59,876 nt of DNA. It comes from Collinsella aerofaciens (GTDB taxonomy: Bacteria > Actinomycetota > Coriobacteriia > Coriobacteriales > Coriobacteriaceae). How positions within the stretch are numbered: position 1 is the first letter of the stretch; every line of letters starts with the position of its first letter. Positions 32,155 through 40,176 of the stretch are shown in pieces. The stretch spans positions 95,459 to 155,334 of the forward strand of contig NZ_CAAKNY010000041.1 in NCBI RefSeq assembly GCF_901212495.1, read 5' to 3'. The notes below the pieces were generated by a model. That model was not told the origin of the DNA. It searched no databases and worked only from the letters and a program-made list of their open reading frames with translations. A program made the position numbers and the translations under genes.

Positions 32155-33012
32155 TTGGAAACGAATATACAAAAGATGCAGGTGCTGCTGGAGACGGTGC
32201 GCGCCGGAAGCTTTACGCGTGCTGCCGAGCGCCTGAGCTATTCGCAGTCGGGCGTGAGCCGTATGGTGGCCGATCTTGAGGCCGACTGGGGCTTTAAAGT
32301 GCTCGATAGAAGCCGCGAGGGCGTAGTGCTTTCTGCCGATGGGCGGCAAGTTATGCCAGCGGTCGAGGCGTTATGCGAGGAATTTGTTCGTTTGCAGCGA
32401 CGGGTGGATGAGATGCGTGGGCTCATGCGCGGCAAAATCTACATTGGTACGTTTTCGAGCGTGGCGACCCACGTACTGCCGCCGGTGATCGCGCGCTTTC
32501 GCGCCGATCACCCGGACGTCGATTATGAGTTGCTGATGGGCGATTACTCAGAGATCGAACAATGGGTGGCAGAGGGCCGCTGCGATCTGGGCTTTATCCC
32601 GCGTGAGCCACGCGGCGCCGGCATGGCATCGCGGCCGTTGGTACGCGATGAGTTGATGGCCGTGGTGCCAGCGGACTCCTCGCTTGCCACCGCGGAGGTC
32701 GTTTCCCTTGCCGATTTGGCCAACGAGCAGTTTATTCTGCTGGAACGCGGCACCGATGACGAGATTACGCCGCTGTTTCGTCGGGCGGGACTGACAGTGC
32801 GCTCAAAACTGTCGACCTGGGATGACTATGCGATTATGGCCATGGTCGAGGACGGCCTGGGCGTGAGCATTCTTCCCGCGCTCATCTTGCGTCGCTGTCA
32901 GTTCGATGTTGCCGTGCGTTCGCTCGAGGGGCATCCCCATCGGCAAATCAATGCGATATATCGCACGACTGATGTTTCGCTTGCCGCCGCCCGATTCCTT
33001 GAATACCTCTAA
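32155..33012 (+). CDS. LysR-family regulator divergent from EamA transporter
   Basis: This 285-residue protein has an N-terminal winged helix-turn-helix (ETVRAGSFTRAAERLSYSQS) and the LysR effector domain (GKIYIGTFSSVATHVLPPVI, then LGVSILPALIL). TTG 32155 is placed by GGTGGAGGGG just upstream; an internal ATG at 32176 is less likely because it trims the first helix. The 118-base gap to the EamA gene should hold its operator; ATAA and TTAT arms around ten bases near 32105 are a weak candidate. Confidence 0.87.
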   Translation: METNIQKMQVLLETVRAGSFTRAAERLSYSQSGVSRMVADLEADWGFKVLDRSREGVVLSADGRQVMPAVEALCEEFVRLQRRVDEMRGLMRGKIYIGTFSSVATHVLPPVIARFRADHPDVDYELLMGDYSEIEQWVAEGRCDLGFIPREPRGAGMASRPLVRDELMAVVPADSSLATAEVVSLADLANEQFILLERGTDDEITPLFRRAGLTVRSKLSTWDDYAIMAMVEDGLGVSILPALILRRCQFDVAVRSLEGHPHRQINAIYRTTDVSLAAARFLEYL

Positions 33013-33072
33013 ACGTGTATACGTCATTGTCCGCCTTGGGCAAATCTTGGAGTTCGGTACATTTTCTTATGA

Positions 33073-33153
33073 AATTGAACTTTCGAATGAGGTGCCGCGC
33101 TATACTGCTGCCTAAATTGAACCTTAGTTCAATTCGTGTTCTATAAATTGAAC
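33073..33153. promoter_or_regulatory. Cluster of AATTGAAC half-sites upstream of HTH-AlaA
   Basis: AATTGAAC occurs at 33073-33080, 33115-33122 and 33146-33153, and its complement GTTCAATT at 33127-33134, so the middle pair forms a perfect palindrome with a CTTA spacer. TATACT at 33101-33106 is a likely -10 element between sites. The arrangement is what an autoregulating XRE-type repressor would use. Confidence 0.7.
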
Positions 33154-33174
33154 TTTGCCAGCAAGGAGGTTCCT

Positions 33175-34695
33175 GTGGCCCAAGAGACGTTTAGCGATCG
33201 CCTGCGACGGGCTATGTCCGATCGCGACGTTCGACAGTCGGACGTGATTCGTGCATCGGAGATGTTCGGCAAAAAACTCGGCAAGAGTCAGATGAGCCAA
33301 TATGTGAGCGGCAAGACGATCCCGCGACGCGATGTGGCAGAGCTGCTCGCCCGCATTTTGGAGGTCGATTTTACCTGGCTGCTCGCCGGTGACGCCGATC
33401 AAGGCGAGGCATCATCGCCCCGCAACGTTTCCAGGCCCGAACCCCATCCCTCAGCTCAAATTCCAAGGAGCACAACCATGCGTACTTTTTCTAAATCCAC
33501 CAAGCTCGATAACGTCCTGTATGACGTGCGCGGTCCTGTCGTCGACGAGGCCGCCCGTATGGAGGACGAGGGCGAGCGCATCCTCAAGCTCAACATTGGC
33601 AACCCCGCCCCCTTTGGTTTTCGCACGCCCGATGAGGTCATTAAGGACATGCGCCAGCAGCTGCCCGACTGCGAAGGCTATTCCAACTCGCGCGGCCTGT
33701 TCTCTGCGCGCAAGGCGATCATGCAGTACTCGCAGATCAAGGGCCTGCCCAATGTTCAGATGGAGCACATCTACACGGGCAACGGCGTGTCCGAACTCAT
33801 TCAGCTTTCGATGAACGCGCTGCTCGACAACGGCGACGAGATTCTGATCCCCAGCCCCGACTATCCGCTCTGGACGGCGTGCGCAACCCTTGCCGGTGGT
33901 CATCCCGTGCACTATCTGTGCGATGAGCAGGCGGATTGGTATCCCGACCTGGAGGATATGGAGTCCAAGATCACGAGCGCGACCAAGGCCCTCGTCATCA
34001 TCAACCCCAACAACCCCACGGGCTCTGTCTATCCGCGCGAGGTGCTCGAGGGCATTGTTGAGATCGCGCGCAGGCACCAGCTCATGATTTTTGCCGACGA
34101 GATCTACGACCGCCTGTGCATGGACGGCTATGAGCACGTCTCCATTGCCTCGCTCGCCCCCGACCTGCCCTGCATTACGTTTAGCGGCCTGTCCAAGTCG
34201 CATATGATCGCGGGCTATCGCATTGGCTGGATGGTGCTTTCGGGCAACCAGCGCTGCATGAGCGACTTCATCATGGGCATCAACATGCTCTCAAACATGC
34301 GCCTGTGCTCCAACGTGCCGGCTCAGTCGATCGTCCAGACGGCGCTCGGCGGCCATCAGTCGGTTAACGACTACATCCGCCCCGGCGGTCGTGTCTACGA
34401 GCAGCGCAACTTTGTGTATGAGGCACTCAGCAAGATCGACGGCATCTCGGTGGTTAAGCCGCGCGCGGCGTTCTACATCTTCCCCAAGATGGATGTGAAG
34501 AAGTTCAACATCACCGATGACGAGCAGTTCGCCCTCGACCTGCTGCACGAGAAGAAGATCCTGATTACGCGCGGCGGCGGCTTTAACTGGGCCGAGCCCG
34601 ACCACTTCCGCATCGTGTATCTGCCGCGCATGGAAGTGCTCAAAGAGTCGCTCGAAGACTTGGCTGACTTCTTCGATCATTACCGCCAGAGCTAA
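33175..34695 (+). CDS. XRE-type HTH fused to AlaA-like aminotransferase
   Basis: This 506-residue fusion has residues 1-70 forming an XRE/lambda-repressor-type helix-turn-helix (FSDRLRRAMSDRDVRQSDVI, KSQMSQYVSGKTIPRRDVAE), a linker, then from about residue 102 a complete class I PLP aminotransferase. The enzyme part closely follows E. coli AlaA: LYDVRGPVVDEAARMEDEG, KLNIGNPAPFGF, NPNNPTGSVY, ADEIYDRL and the PLP lysine in SGLSKSHMIAGYR. AlaA makes alanine from pyruvate and glutamate. GTG 33175 follows AAGGAGG. An internal ATG at 33478 also has its own AAGGAG, so the enzyme could be made alone. Confidence 0.88.
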   Translation: MAQETFSDRLRRAMSDRDVRQSDVIRASEMFGKKLGKSQMSQYVSGKTIPRRDVAELLARILEVDFTWLLAGDADQGEASSPRNVSRPEPHPSAQIPRSTTMRTFSKSTKLDNVLYDVRGPVVDEAARMEDEGERILKLNIGNPAPFGFRTPDEVIKDMRQQLPDCEGYSNSRGLFSARKAIMQYSQIKGLPNVQMEHIYTGNGVSELIQLSMNALLDNGDEILIPSPDYPLWTACATLAGGHPVHYLCDEQADWYPDLEDMESKITSATKALVIINPNNPTGSVYPREVLEGIVEIARRHQLMIFADEIYDRLCMDGYEHVSIASLAPDLPCITFSGLSKSHMIAGYRIGWMVLSGNQRCMSDFIMGINMLSNMRLCSNVPAQSIVQTALGGHQSVNDYIRPGGRVYEQRNFVYEALSKIDGISVVKPRAAFYIFPKMDVKKFNITDDEQFALDLLHEKKILITRGGGFNWAEPDHFRIVYLPRMEVLKESLEDLADFFDHYRQS

Positions 34696-34703
34696 TTGGT
34701 TCT

Positions 34704-34721
34704 GCCGTTCTACCGAACGGC
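34704..34721 (+). terminator. TACC-loop hairpin after HTH-AlaA gene
   Basis: Arms gccgttc and gaacggc enclose TACC, starting nine bases after the stop. It resembles the hairpins at 12692 and 36310. Confidence 0.6.
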
Positions 34722-34768
34722 GGACCGCTTGCTGTCGTGTGCTCAACCTGCATCGTTACCCTGGCTGT

Positions 34769-35179
34769 CTAAATAACGATTCCGCAGCAATGATCGATTT
34801 CGTGCTGGATGATCTCGGCGGTGTAGCCCGAGAAGTTTTTGATGCGATGGACGAAGTTCTCGTCCAAATACTCAACCTTAATGCGGCGATAGCGGGTACA
34901 GGGACGCTCGCCGATCAGCGAGAGGCATCCTTCGCTCGTCCGATAGGCATTGACCTGCTCAAGAATTTGAGGGTTGTACATCAGGAGCGCCCTGTTGCCA
35001 TCTTTTACGCAGATGATGCGTTTGCGCACGCCAATCATGTTGGCGGCGAGACCCACGCACTCGTGCTCATGCTCATGGAGCGTATCCAGGAGGTCCTGCC
35101 CGGTCACGGCGTCGTCGGGTCCTGCGTCTTCGGAAGGCAGGCGTAAAAAGAACTCGGATTTCATGATGGGCTTAATCAT
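34769..35179 (-). CDS. def: Peptide deformylase
   Basis: This 136-residue enzyme has all three deformylase motifs: GLAANMIG, EGCLSL and QHEIDH, which supply the metal ligands (Cys and two His) and catalytic Glu. It removes the formyl group from nascent proteins. It is shorter than most family members (150-180 residues), ending soon after motif 3, like the homologue at 26951. AGGAG precedes the ATG at 35179. It converges on the HTH-AlaA gene. Confidence 0.9.
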   Translation of the reverse strand: MIKPIMKSEFFLRLPSEDAGPDDAVTGQDLLDTLHEHEHECVGLAANMIGVRKRIICVKDGNRALLMYNPQILEQVNAYRTSEGCLSLIGERPCTRYRRIKVEYLDENFVHRIKNFSGYTAEIIQHEIDHCCGIVI

Positions 35180-35393
35180 GGCGGGCTCCTTAAGGTGGAC
35201 ACGTTTGGTTCAGGTCATGATACCGCGACATGTCGCATTAATGTGTGCACATAGATTCTGCAGCTAGATTGGATGGCGACACCATAAACTAATGGACGTT
35301 TTGCCGAGAGGCATGATTGTTTAAAGCGCAAAGAGTGCGCGACGGGCCCCGCGAATGGGGCGATGATGCCCGAAAGGGCCAAGAAGGAGTCTC

Positions 35394-36305
35394 ATGTCCG
35401 AGAACGAAGAGATCATGAACGAGACCGAGAACGAGACCATGGCTGCCGAGGTCGAGGCAGTCGAGACCGTGGAGACCGAAGCTGCCGAGGTTGAGGCTGC
35501 TGACGAGGTTTCCGCCGAGGAGGAGGCCGAGGTTGTCGAGGCCACCGCTGATTACGATGACGAAGAGCTGATGGACAAGATGCAGAAGGCCGCCCGCCTG
35601 CTGCGTAGCCGTCGCTTTGCTATTTCCAAGGAGGAGGAGGCCAAGGCCGAGCGCATGGCAAACATCGAGCGCGCCATCAAGCTCCTTGACCTCAAGCCCA
35701 AGATGGAGCAGAAAGAAATGTCCGATCTGCTGGGCATGCGCCTCCGTGAGCTCGATGGCCTGATGGCCGAGGCCGAGGCTGCCGATCTGGTCGGCCGCAT
35801 CGACGACGCCGAGGGCGATATGCGCAAGATCGTCGTCTTCGCTGCCGAGGATGCTGCTGAGGGCCTGGTCGAGCTTGCCAACAAGAAGGAGAAGCTCCTG
35901 CCCGAGCTTTCTTACGAGGAGGCCACCGAGCTGATGGCCGCTCTCGATAAGGTCATCGCTCCGCTCGTCGCCATGGGCCTGGACGAGGACCGCGGTCCTC
36001 GCGGCGGCCGTGACGAGCGCGGTGGCCGCGGCGGCGACCGTGGCGGTCGCGGCGGCTTTGGCGATCGCGGTGGCCGTGGTGGCGACCGTGGCGGTCGCGG
36101 TGGCGATCGCGGCGGCCGTGGCGGCTTTGGTGACCGCGGCGGCGACCGTGGCGGCCGCGGCGGCTTTGGCGGCAACCGTGGTGGCTATGGCGACCGCGGT
36201 GGCAACCGCGGCGGCTTCGGCGGCAACCGTGGCAACGACCGCGGTGGCCGTGGTGGCGACCGTGGCGGCCGCAACGGCGGCGGCTTCCGCGGCAACCGCT
36301 TCTAA
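35394..36305 (+). CDS. Acidic/wHTH/RGG-repeat nucleic-acid-binding protein
   Basis: This 303-residue protein has three parts. Residues 1-55 are almost all Glu, Ala and Val (acidic, disordered). Residues 55-200 are helical, with a MarR-like winged helix at about 90-150 (AIKLLDLKPKMEQKEMSDLL, GRIDDAEGDMRKIVVF). Residues 203-303 are almost entirely RGG, RGGF and GDRGG repeats, the classic RNA-binding, phase-separating type. It looks like an RNA-associated or ribosome-associated factor. AAGAAGGAG precedes the ATG. It is monocistronic, with a hairpin right after the stop. Confidence 0.82.
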   Translation: MSENEEIMNETENETMAAEVEAVETVETEAAEVEAADEVSAEEEAEVVEATADYDDEELMDKMQKAARLLRSRRFAISKEEEAKAERMANIERAIKLLDLKPKMEQKEMSDLLGMRLRELDGLMAEAEAADLVGRIDDAEGDMRKIVVFAAEDAAEGLVELANKKEKLLPELSYEEATELMAALDKVIAPLVAMGLDEDRGPRGGRDERGGRGGDRGGRGGFGDRGGRGGDRGGRGGDRGGRGGFGDRGGDRGGRGGFGGNRGGYGDRGGNRGGFGGNRGNDRGGRGGDRGGRNGGGFRGNRF

Positions 36306-36309
36306 TTGG

Positions 36310-36337
36310 GTTACGCGGTTTTACCAAACCGCGTAAC
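36310..36337 (+). terminator. Hairpin terminator after RGG gene
   Basis: Perfect 12-base arms gttacgcggttt and aaaccgcgtaac enclose TACC, starting five bases after the RGG gene stop. The loop matches the hairpins at 12692 and 34704. Confidence 0.75.
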
Positions 36338-36350
36338 TAGTTGACGCTGC

Positions 36351-36616
36351 AAACCCGCCAGAGCGGCAATCTGCCTTTCAACTTCGGCGGCATGACCAGA
36401 AGGTCAATGCCGCCTCGTTTCAAGGCACCTTGCTCACTCTGACGGGTTTTCGCTGTCGGTACCAAGACATCGGCGTTGTCTTGGTCGAAACCTGCCAAAA
36501 AGGGACAGGTTCATTTTGGTCGGTTTTATCTGGGCAAACGTGGTCGTCTATCGCAATGTAGTCATTGGGTCATTGGGGACGTTCTTGTTTGAGTAGTCGT
36601 TTAAGAACGTCCCCAA
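36351..36616. repeat. Cluster of unrelated palindromes in intergenic gap
   Basis: The 350-base gap before pdxT holds at least four palindromes in series: a nested imperfect hairpin spanning 36351-36449; accaagac/gtcttggt (36461-36485); a relative of repeat B (36490-36519); and perfect 14-base arms ttggggacgttctt/aagaacgtccccaa (36573-36616). No gene is visible here. It looks like a landing site for REP- or MITE-type elements. Confidence 0.8.
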
Positions 36617-36659
36617 CGACTAAATAGAACGAGAGTATCCATTCTCGTTTCTATTCCGC

Positions 36660-37247
36660 CTACATTTGTAGGAACAGTTCGTGGAGACGGGTGTCTTCAT
36701 CGAGTTCGGGGTGGAAGGTTACGCCGAGCTGGTTGCCCTGGCGGGCGGCGACGATGCGCCCGTCGACTTTCGCTAAGGCCTTGGCGTCGCCGTGGACCTC
36801 GACGATGCGGGGCGCGCGGATAAACGTCAGCGGCACTTCACCGTCGATGCCGGCTACCTGCCCCTTGGTTCGAAAGCTGCCGAGCTGCCTGCCGTAGGCA
36901 TTGCGCTCGACAAGTACATCCATGGTTGCCAAACGCGGCGTCCCCTTATCGTCATGGGCGGCAAGGTCGTGAGCCAGCAGAATCAGGCCGGCGCATGTGC
37001 CCAGGACGGGCATGCCTTCAGCGATGCGGGCACGAAGCTCCTCGAGCATGCCCAACTCATCAAGCAGCTTCCCTTGAACGGTAGACTCGCCGCCGGGAAG
37101 TACCAGACGGTCAAAGTCCTGCTTCAAATCGGCCGCCTGCCTCAGCTCAATACAACGTGCGCCCAGCTCGGACAGCCTCGCCTCGTGCTCGGCAAAAGCA
37201 CCTTGGACCGCCAGCACGGCGACCGTCTGGTCTGTGTAATCGCTCAT
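36660..37247 (-). CDS. pdxT: Pyridoxal phosphate synthase glutaminase subunit
   Basis: This 195-residue class I glutaminase supplies ammonia to PdxS. Motifs: LAVQGAFAEH, LPGGEST, the nucleophile Cys in GTCAGLILL, the family segment RNAYGRQLGSF and the catalytic His-Glu in FHPELDED. It lies downstream of pdxS on the minus strand, 20 bases apart, and is the last gene of that pair. Confidence 0.96.
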   Translation of the reverse strand: MSDYTDQTVAVLAVQGAFAEHEARLSELGARCIELRQAADLKQDFDRLVLPGGESTVQGKLLDELGMLEELRARIAEGMPVLGTCAGLILLAHDLAAHDDKGTPRLATMDVLVERNAYGRQLGSFRTKGQVAGIDGEVPLTFIRAPRIVEVHGDAKALAKVDGRIVAARQGNQLGVTFHPELDEDTRLHELFLQM

Positions 37248-37267
37248 GTGCGATCCTTTCTGCCGGA

Positions 37268-38158
37268 CTAGCGTCCGCGCTCCTCCATGATGATCTCGAT
37301 CTCGTCGGCGTTGATGCCGACCATGGCCTCGCCTAGATCCTCCGAAAGCTCGGCGATGAGCTTGGCGTCGGTGAAGTTAGCCACAGCCTTGACGATGGCG
37401 GCCGCGCGCTTGGCCGGGTCGCCGCTCTTAAAGATGCCCGATCCGACAAAGACGCCTTCGGCGCCCAGCTGCATCATCAGCGCGGCATCGGCGGGGGTTG
37501 CTACGCCGCCGGCAGCAAAGTTCACGACGGGAAGCTTGCCCGTGGCATGGACCTCGCGCACCAGCTCGACCGGAACCTGCAGCTGCTTGGCTGCCTCAAA
37601 GAGCTCGTCGTCACGCAGGGCAACAACGTCGCGGATCTGCTTTTGGATTTTGCGCATGTGGCGCACGGCCTGGACCACGTCGCCCGTGCCCGGCTCGCCC
37701 TTGGTGCGGATCATCGTGGCACCCTCGGCAACACGGCGCAGCGCTTCGCCCAGGTCGCGGGCACCGCAGACAAATGGGACGTCAAACTGGGTCTTGTCGA
37801 TGTGGTAGACATCGTCGGCGGGGGAGAGAACCTCGGACTCGTCGATGTAGTCGATCTCGATGGCCTGAAGGACCTGCGCCTCGACGATGTGGCCGATGCG
37901 GCACTTGGCCATGACGGGGATGGAGACGGCCTCTTGAATGCCCTTGATCATCTTGGGGTCGCTCATGCGCGACACGCCGCCGGCGGCGCGGATGTCGGCC
38001 GGGATGCGCTCGAGAGCCATGACGGCGCAGGCGCCTGCCTCCTCGGCGATGCGTGCCTGCTCAGGCGTGGTGACGTCCATGATGACGCCGCCCTTGAGCA
38101 TCTGCGCGAGCTCGCGGTTGAGTTTGACGCGATCGGCCTTGCTGGTCTGCTCTGCCAT
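37268..38158 (-). CDS. pdxS: Pyridoxal phosphate synthase subunit PdxS
   Basis: This 296-residue TIM-barrel enzyme makes pyridoxal 5'-phosphate from ribose 5-phosphate, glyceraldehyde 3-phosphate and ammonia delivered by PdxT. Motifs: [20 protein letters not shown] (Asp of P1 site), [48 protein letters not shown] and [14 protein letters not shown]. The ATG at 38158 follows AAGGGAG. It is transcribed divergently from pdxR. Confidence 0.96.
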   Translation of the reverse strand: MAEQTSKADRVKLNRELAQMLKGGVIMDVTTPEQARIAEEAGACAVMALERIPADIRAAGGVSRMSDPKMIKGIQEAVSIPVMAKCRIGHIVEAQVLQAIEIDYIDESEVLSPADDVYHIDKTQFDVPFVCGARDLGEALRRVAEGATMIRTKGEPGTGDVVQAVRHMRKIQKQIRDVVALRDDELFEAAKQLQVPVELVREVHATGKLPVVNFAAGGVATPADAALMMQLGAEGVFVGSGIFKSGDPAKRAAAIVKAVANFTDAKLIAELSEDLGEAMVGINADEIEIIMEERGR

Positions 38159-38250
38159 GGTTGCTCCCTTGGTTGGCATGTGCATTGCTTGACGGAACAT
38201 CCTATCGGGGAGCTGGGTATGGCGAAATACTCAGTTTTCGAGATAATAAT

Positions 38251-38292
38251 AAGGTCAGACTAATGTCAGATTGAATGACTCGATAAGGTCAG
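38251..38292. promoter_or_regulatory. Candidate PdxR operator repeats
   Basis: AAGGTCAG occurs at 38251-38258 and 38285-38292 with a related AATGTCAG at 38262-38269, all in the pdxS-pdxR divergent gap. Direct repeats of this sort are used by MocR/PdxR regulators. Confidence 0.6.
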
Positions 38293-38303
38293 GTGACAAA
38301 CTC

Positions 38304-39743
38304 ATGCTTGACTATAATTTGGAACAACGCGGCGAGGCATCGCTCTATGAGTATGTTTACCAGCAAATTCGAGATGATATCGTTGCTGGGCGCATTGCGG
38401 CGGGAGAGCATCTGCCGTCTAAACGCGCCTTTGCCAGTCATCTGGGAATCAGTGTCATTACTATCGAGAATGCATATAGCCAGTTACTTGCCGAGGGCTA
38501 TATTTGTTCAATGCCGCGGCGTGGCTACTACGCTTGCAAGCTTCCGGATGCACCGGTTTTGCCTTTGGTTACGGGGAGTATCGATCGAGATGCCGTCTCT
38601 GTGGACCTCGGCGCGCATGATGTCAACGGACGGGTCGAGCAATTCGATGCTCTTTCTCCTTCCGCTTTGGAGGCGGCGCGGCTTTGGCAAAGCGCGCTAC
38701 GGGCGACGCTGACATCCGAAGACGAACGTGAAATCTTTTCGCCCGCGCCGGCGCAGGGCACCGCTCGGCTGCGACGTGCGATTGCGCACCATCTACGCGG
38801 GACGAGGGGCATGAATGTCGACCCCGACAACATTGTTATCGGTGCGGGTGCCCAGCTGCTCGATACCATGTTGGTTCAATTGCTTGGAGCCGACAAGGTG
38901 TATGCCGTTGAGGATCCGGGGTATTTGCGCCTGACGCGCATCTATCAGGCTATGGGTTGCCAAGTACGACATATCCCGTTGGATGATGACGGCGTGGACC
39001 TGAGCACTCTGCAGAAAACCGGGACCGACGTCCTTCACCTGATGCCGTCCCATCAGTATCCAACCGGCCTTGTGACGAGTATCGCGCGCCGATATGCGCT
39101 GTTGAGCTGGGCCGCCGAGCGACCAGGTCGGTATCTCATCGAAGATGACTTTGATTGTGAGTTTCGCCTTGCCGGCAAGCCGATTCCCGCGCTCGCGTCG
39201 ATCGATGCCGCCCAGTCTGTTATCTACACCAACACGTTTTCGAAGAGCCTGTCATCGGCGTTGCGTCTAGCGTACATGGTGTTGCCCGATGAGCTAATGG
39301 AGCGGTTTAAGCGCAACCTTGGTTTTTACGCCTCGTCGGTGAGCTCTGTTGACCAGGTCGCTTTGGCGCGTTTGCTGGAATCGGGTGATTACGAGCGGCA
39401 TGTGAACCGCGTGCGCGTTCGTGCTCGCGAGGCGCGTGATGGCCTGGCGGCACTTGTACGGAAAGCGTTTCCGGCGGGGGAGGTCTCGATCGAGTATGCA
39501 GACGCAGGCCTTTACTGCACTGTGGTTGCGGAGCGTGGAACGGGCGGAAGCTCTTTTGCACAGGCCCTCACGCGCTCGGGTATCCCTTTTGTCGATATCA
39601 GTGACTGTTATTGGTGTGCCGATGGCGCATCTGTCCCTGAAAACCCGACTCGAATCCTTGTCCAGTATGACGATTTGAGTCCAAATGTGCTTAATACCTT
39701 GGAATTGCAGCTAATGGGGGCACTCTGCAACCTAAGTGAGTAG
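38304..39743 (+). CDS. pdxR: PdxR, MocR-type (GntR-aminotransferase) regulator
   Basis: This 479-residue regulator has an N-terminal GntR winged helix (LYEYVYQQIRDDIVAGRIAA, then LPSKRAFASHLGISVITIEN) and a C-terminal fold-type I aminotransferase domain with EDDFDCEF and the PLP lysine in YTNTFSKSLSSALR. MocR proteins of this type control vitamin B6 genes, and its divergence from pdxST supports this. The ATG at 38304 is chosen; an upstream in-frame start lacks a ribosome site. Its C-terminal residues NLSE and stop codon lie in a MITE-like repeat. Confidence 0.93.
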   Translation: MLDYNLEQRGEASLYEYVYQQIRDDIVAGRIAAGEHLPSKRAFASHLGISVITIENAYSQLLAEGYICSMPRRGYYACKLPDAPVLPLVTGSIDRDAVSVDLGAHDVNGRVEQFDALSPSALEAARLWQSALRATLTSEDEREIFSPAPAQGTARLRRAIAHHLRGTRGMNVDPDNIVIGAGAQLLDTMLVQLLGADKVYAVEDPGYLRLTRIYQAMGCQVRHIPLDDDGVDLSTLQKTGTDVLHLMPSHQYPTGLVTSIARRYALLSWAAERPGRYLIEDDFDCEFRLAGKPIPALASIDAAQSVIYTNTFSKSLSSALRLAYMVLPDELMERFKRNLGFYASSVSSVDQVALARLLESGDYERHVNRVRVRAREARDGLAALVRKAFPAGEVSIEYADAGLYCTVVAERGTGGSSFAQALTRSGIPFVDISDCYWCADGASVPENPTRILVQYDDLSPNVLNTLELQLMGALCNLSE

Positions 39744-39852
39744 GCTTTTGGAACTTCGGCGACCAGACGGTTTTGTAGCAAGTTGTCTACCTGCGGTTTT
39801 GAAAAGCAGGATGATCGGTCTGCTCGGGATGTTCCAAAAAGTCTACTCACTT
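39733..39852. repeat. 120-bp MITE-like element, copy 1
   Basis: Terminal inverted repeats aagtgagtaggctttt and aaaaagtctactcactt bound a 120-base segment. A clearly related 121-base copy lies at 41153-41273 in the same orientation. The element begins in the last codons of pdxR and contains that gene's stop. Confidence 0.9.
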
Positions 39853-40176
39853 GCCGCGCAAAGCTTCCGCACGAGAAAAAAATGGGGTTTTCAACAGGGT
39901 CCCGTCCAGTTCTTGGCAAGCTTTTGGTCAGTTGGGGAGGGCTGTTGAAAACTTGGCAGTCCGTTCGGCACCATTTTTGGTGCGTTTGCGCCATAGCGAG
40001 ACCGGCTGTGTTGAAATCCGTGTTTTCCTGTGCCTATGAAGGATCTACTTTGTGACATATCGGCTTTTAGGTACTGGCGTTTGCCCCCTCAAGTCCGCGC
40101 TTTGTGTCCGCCGCTTCCACGACCAGAAGAAGACCGGTAGCGATATGACCTCTCCCGTAACCCGACGGCTGCGGTT
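39853..40176. other. Gap with inverted repeat and possible displaced N-terminal coding
   Basis: The gap holds an 11-base inverted repeat gttttcaacag (39887-39897) / ctgttgaaaac (39942-39952). From 40052 an open frame in a different register encodes TYRLLGTGVCPLKSALCVRR and then RFHDQKKTG, which looks like the natural N-terminal region of the nuclease-like gene that follows. Otherwise no gene is seen. Confidence 0.5.
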
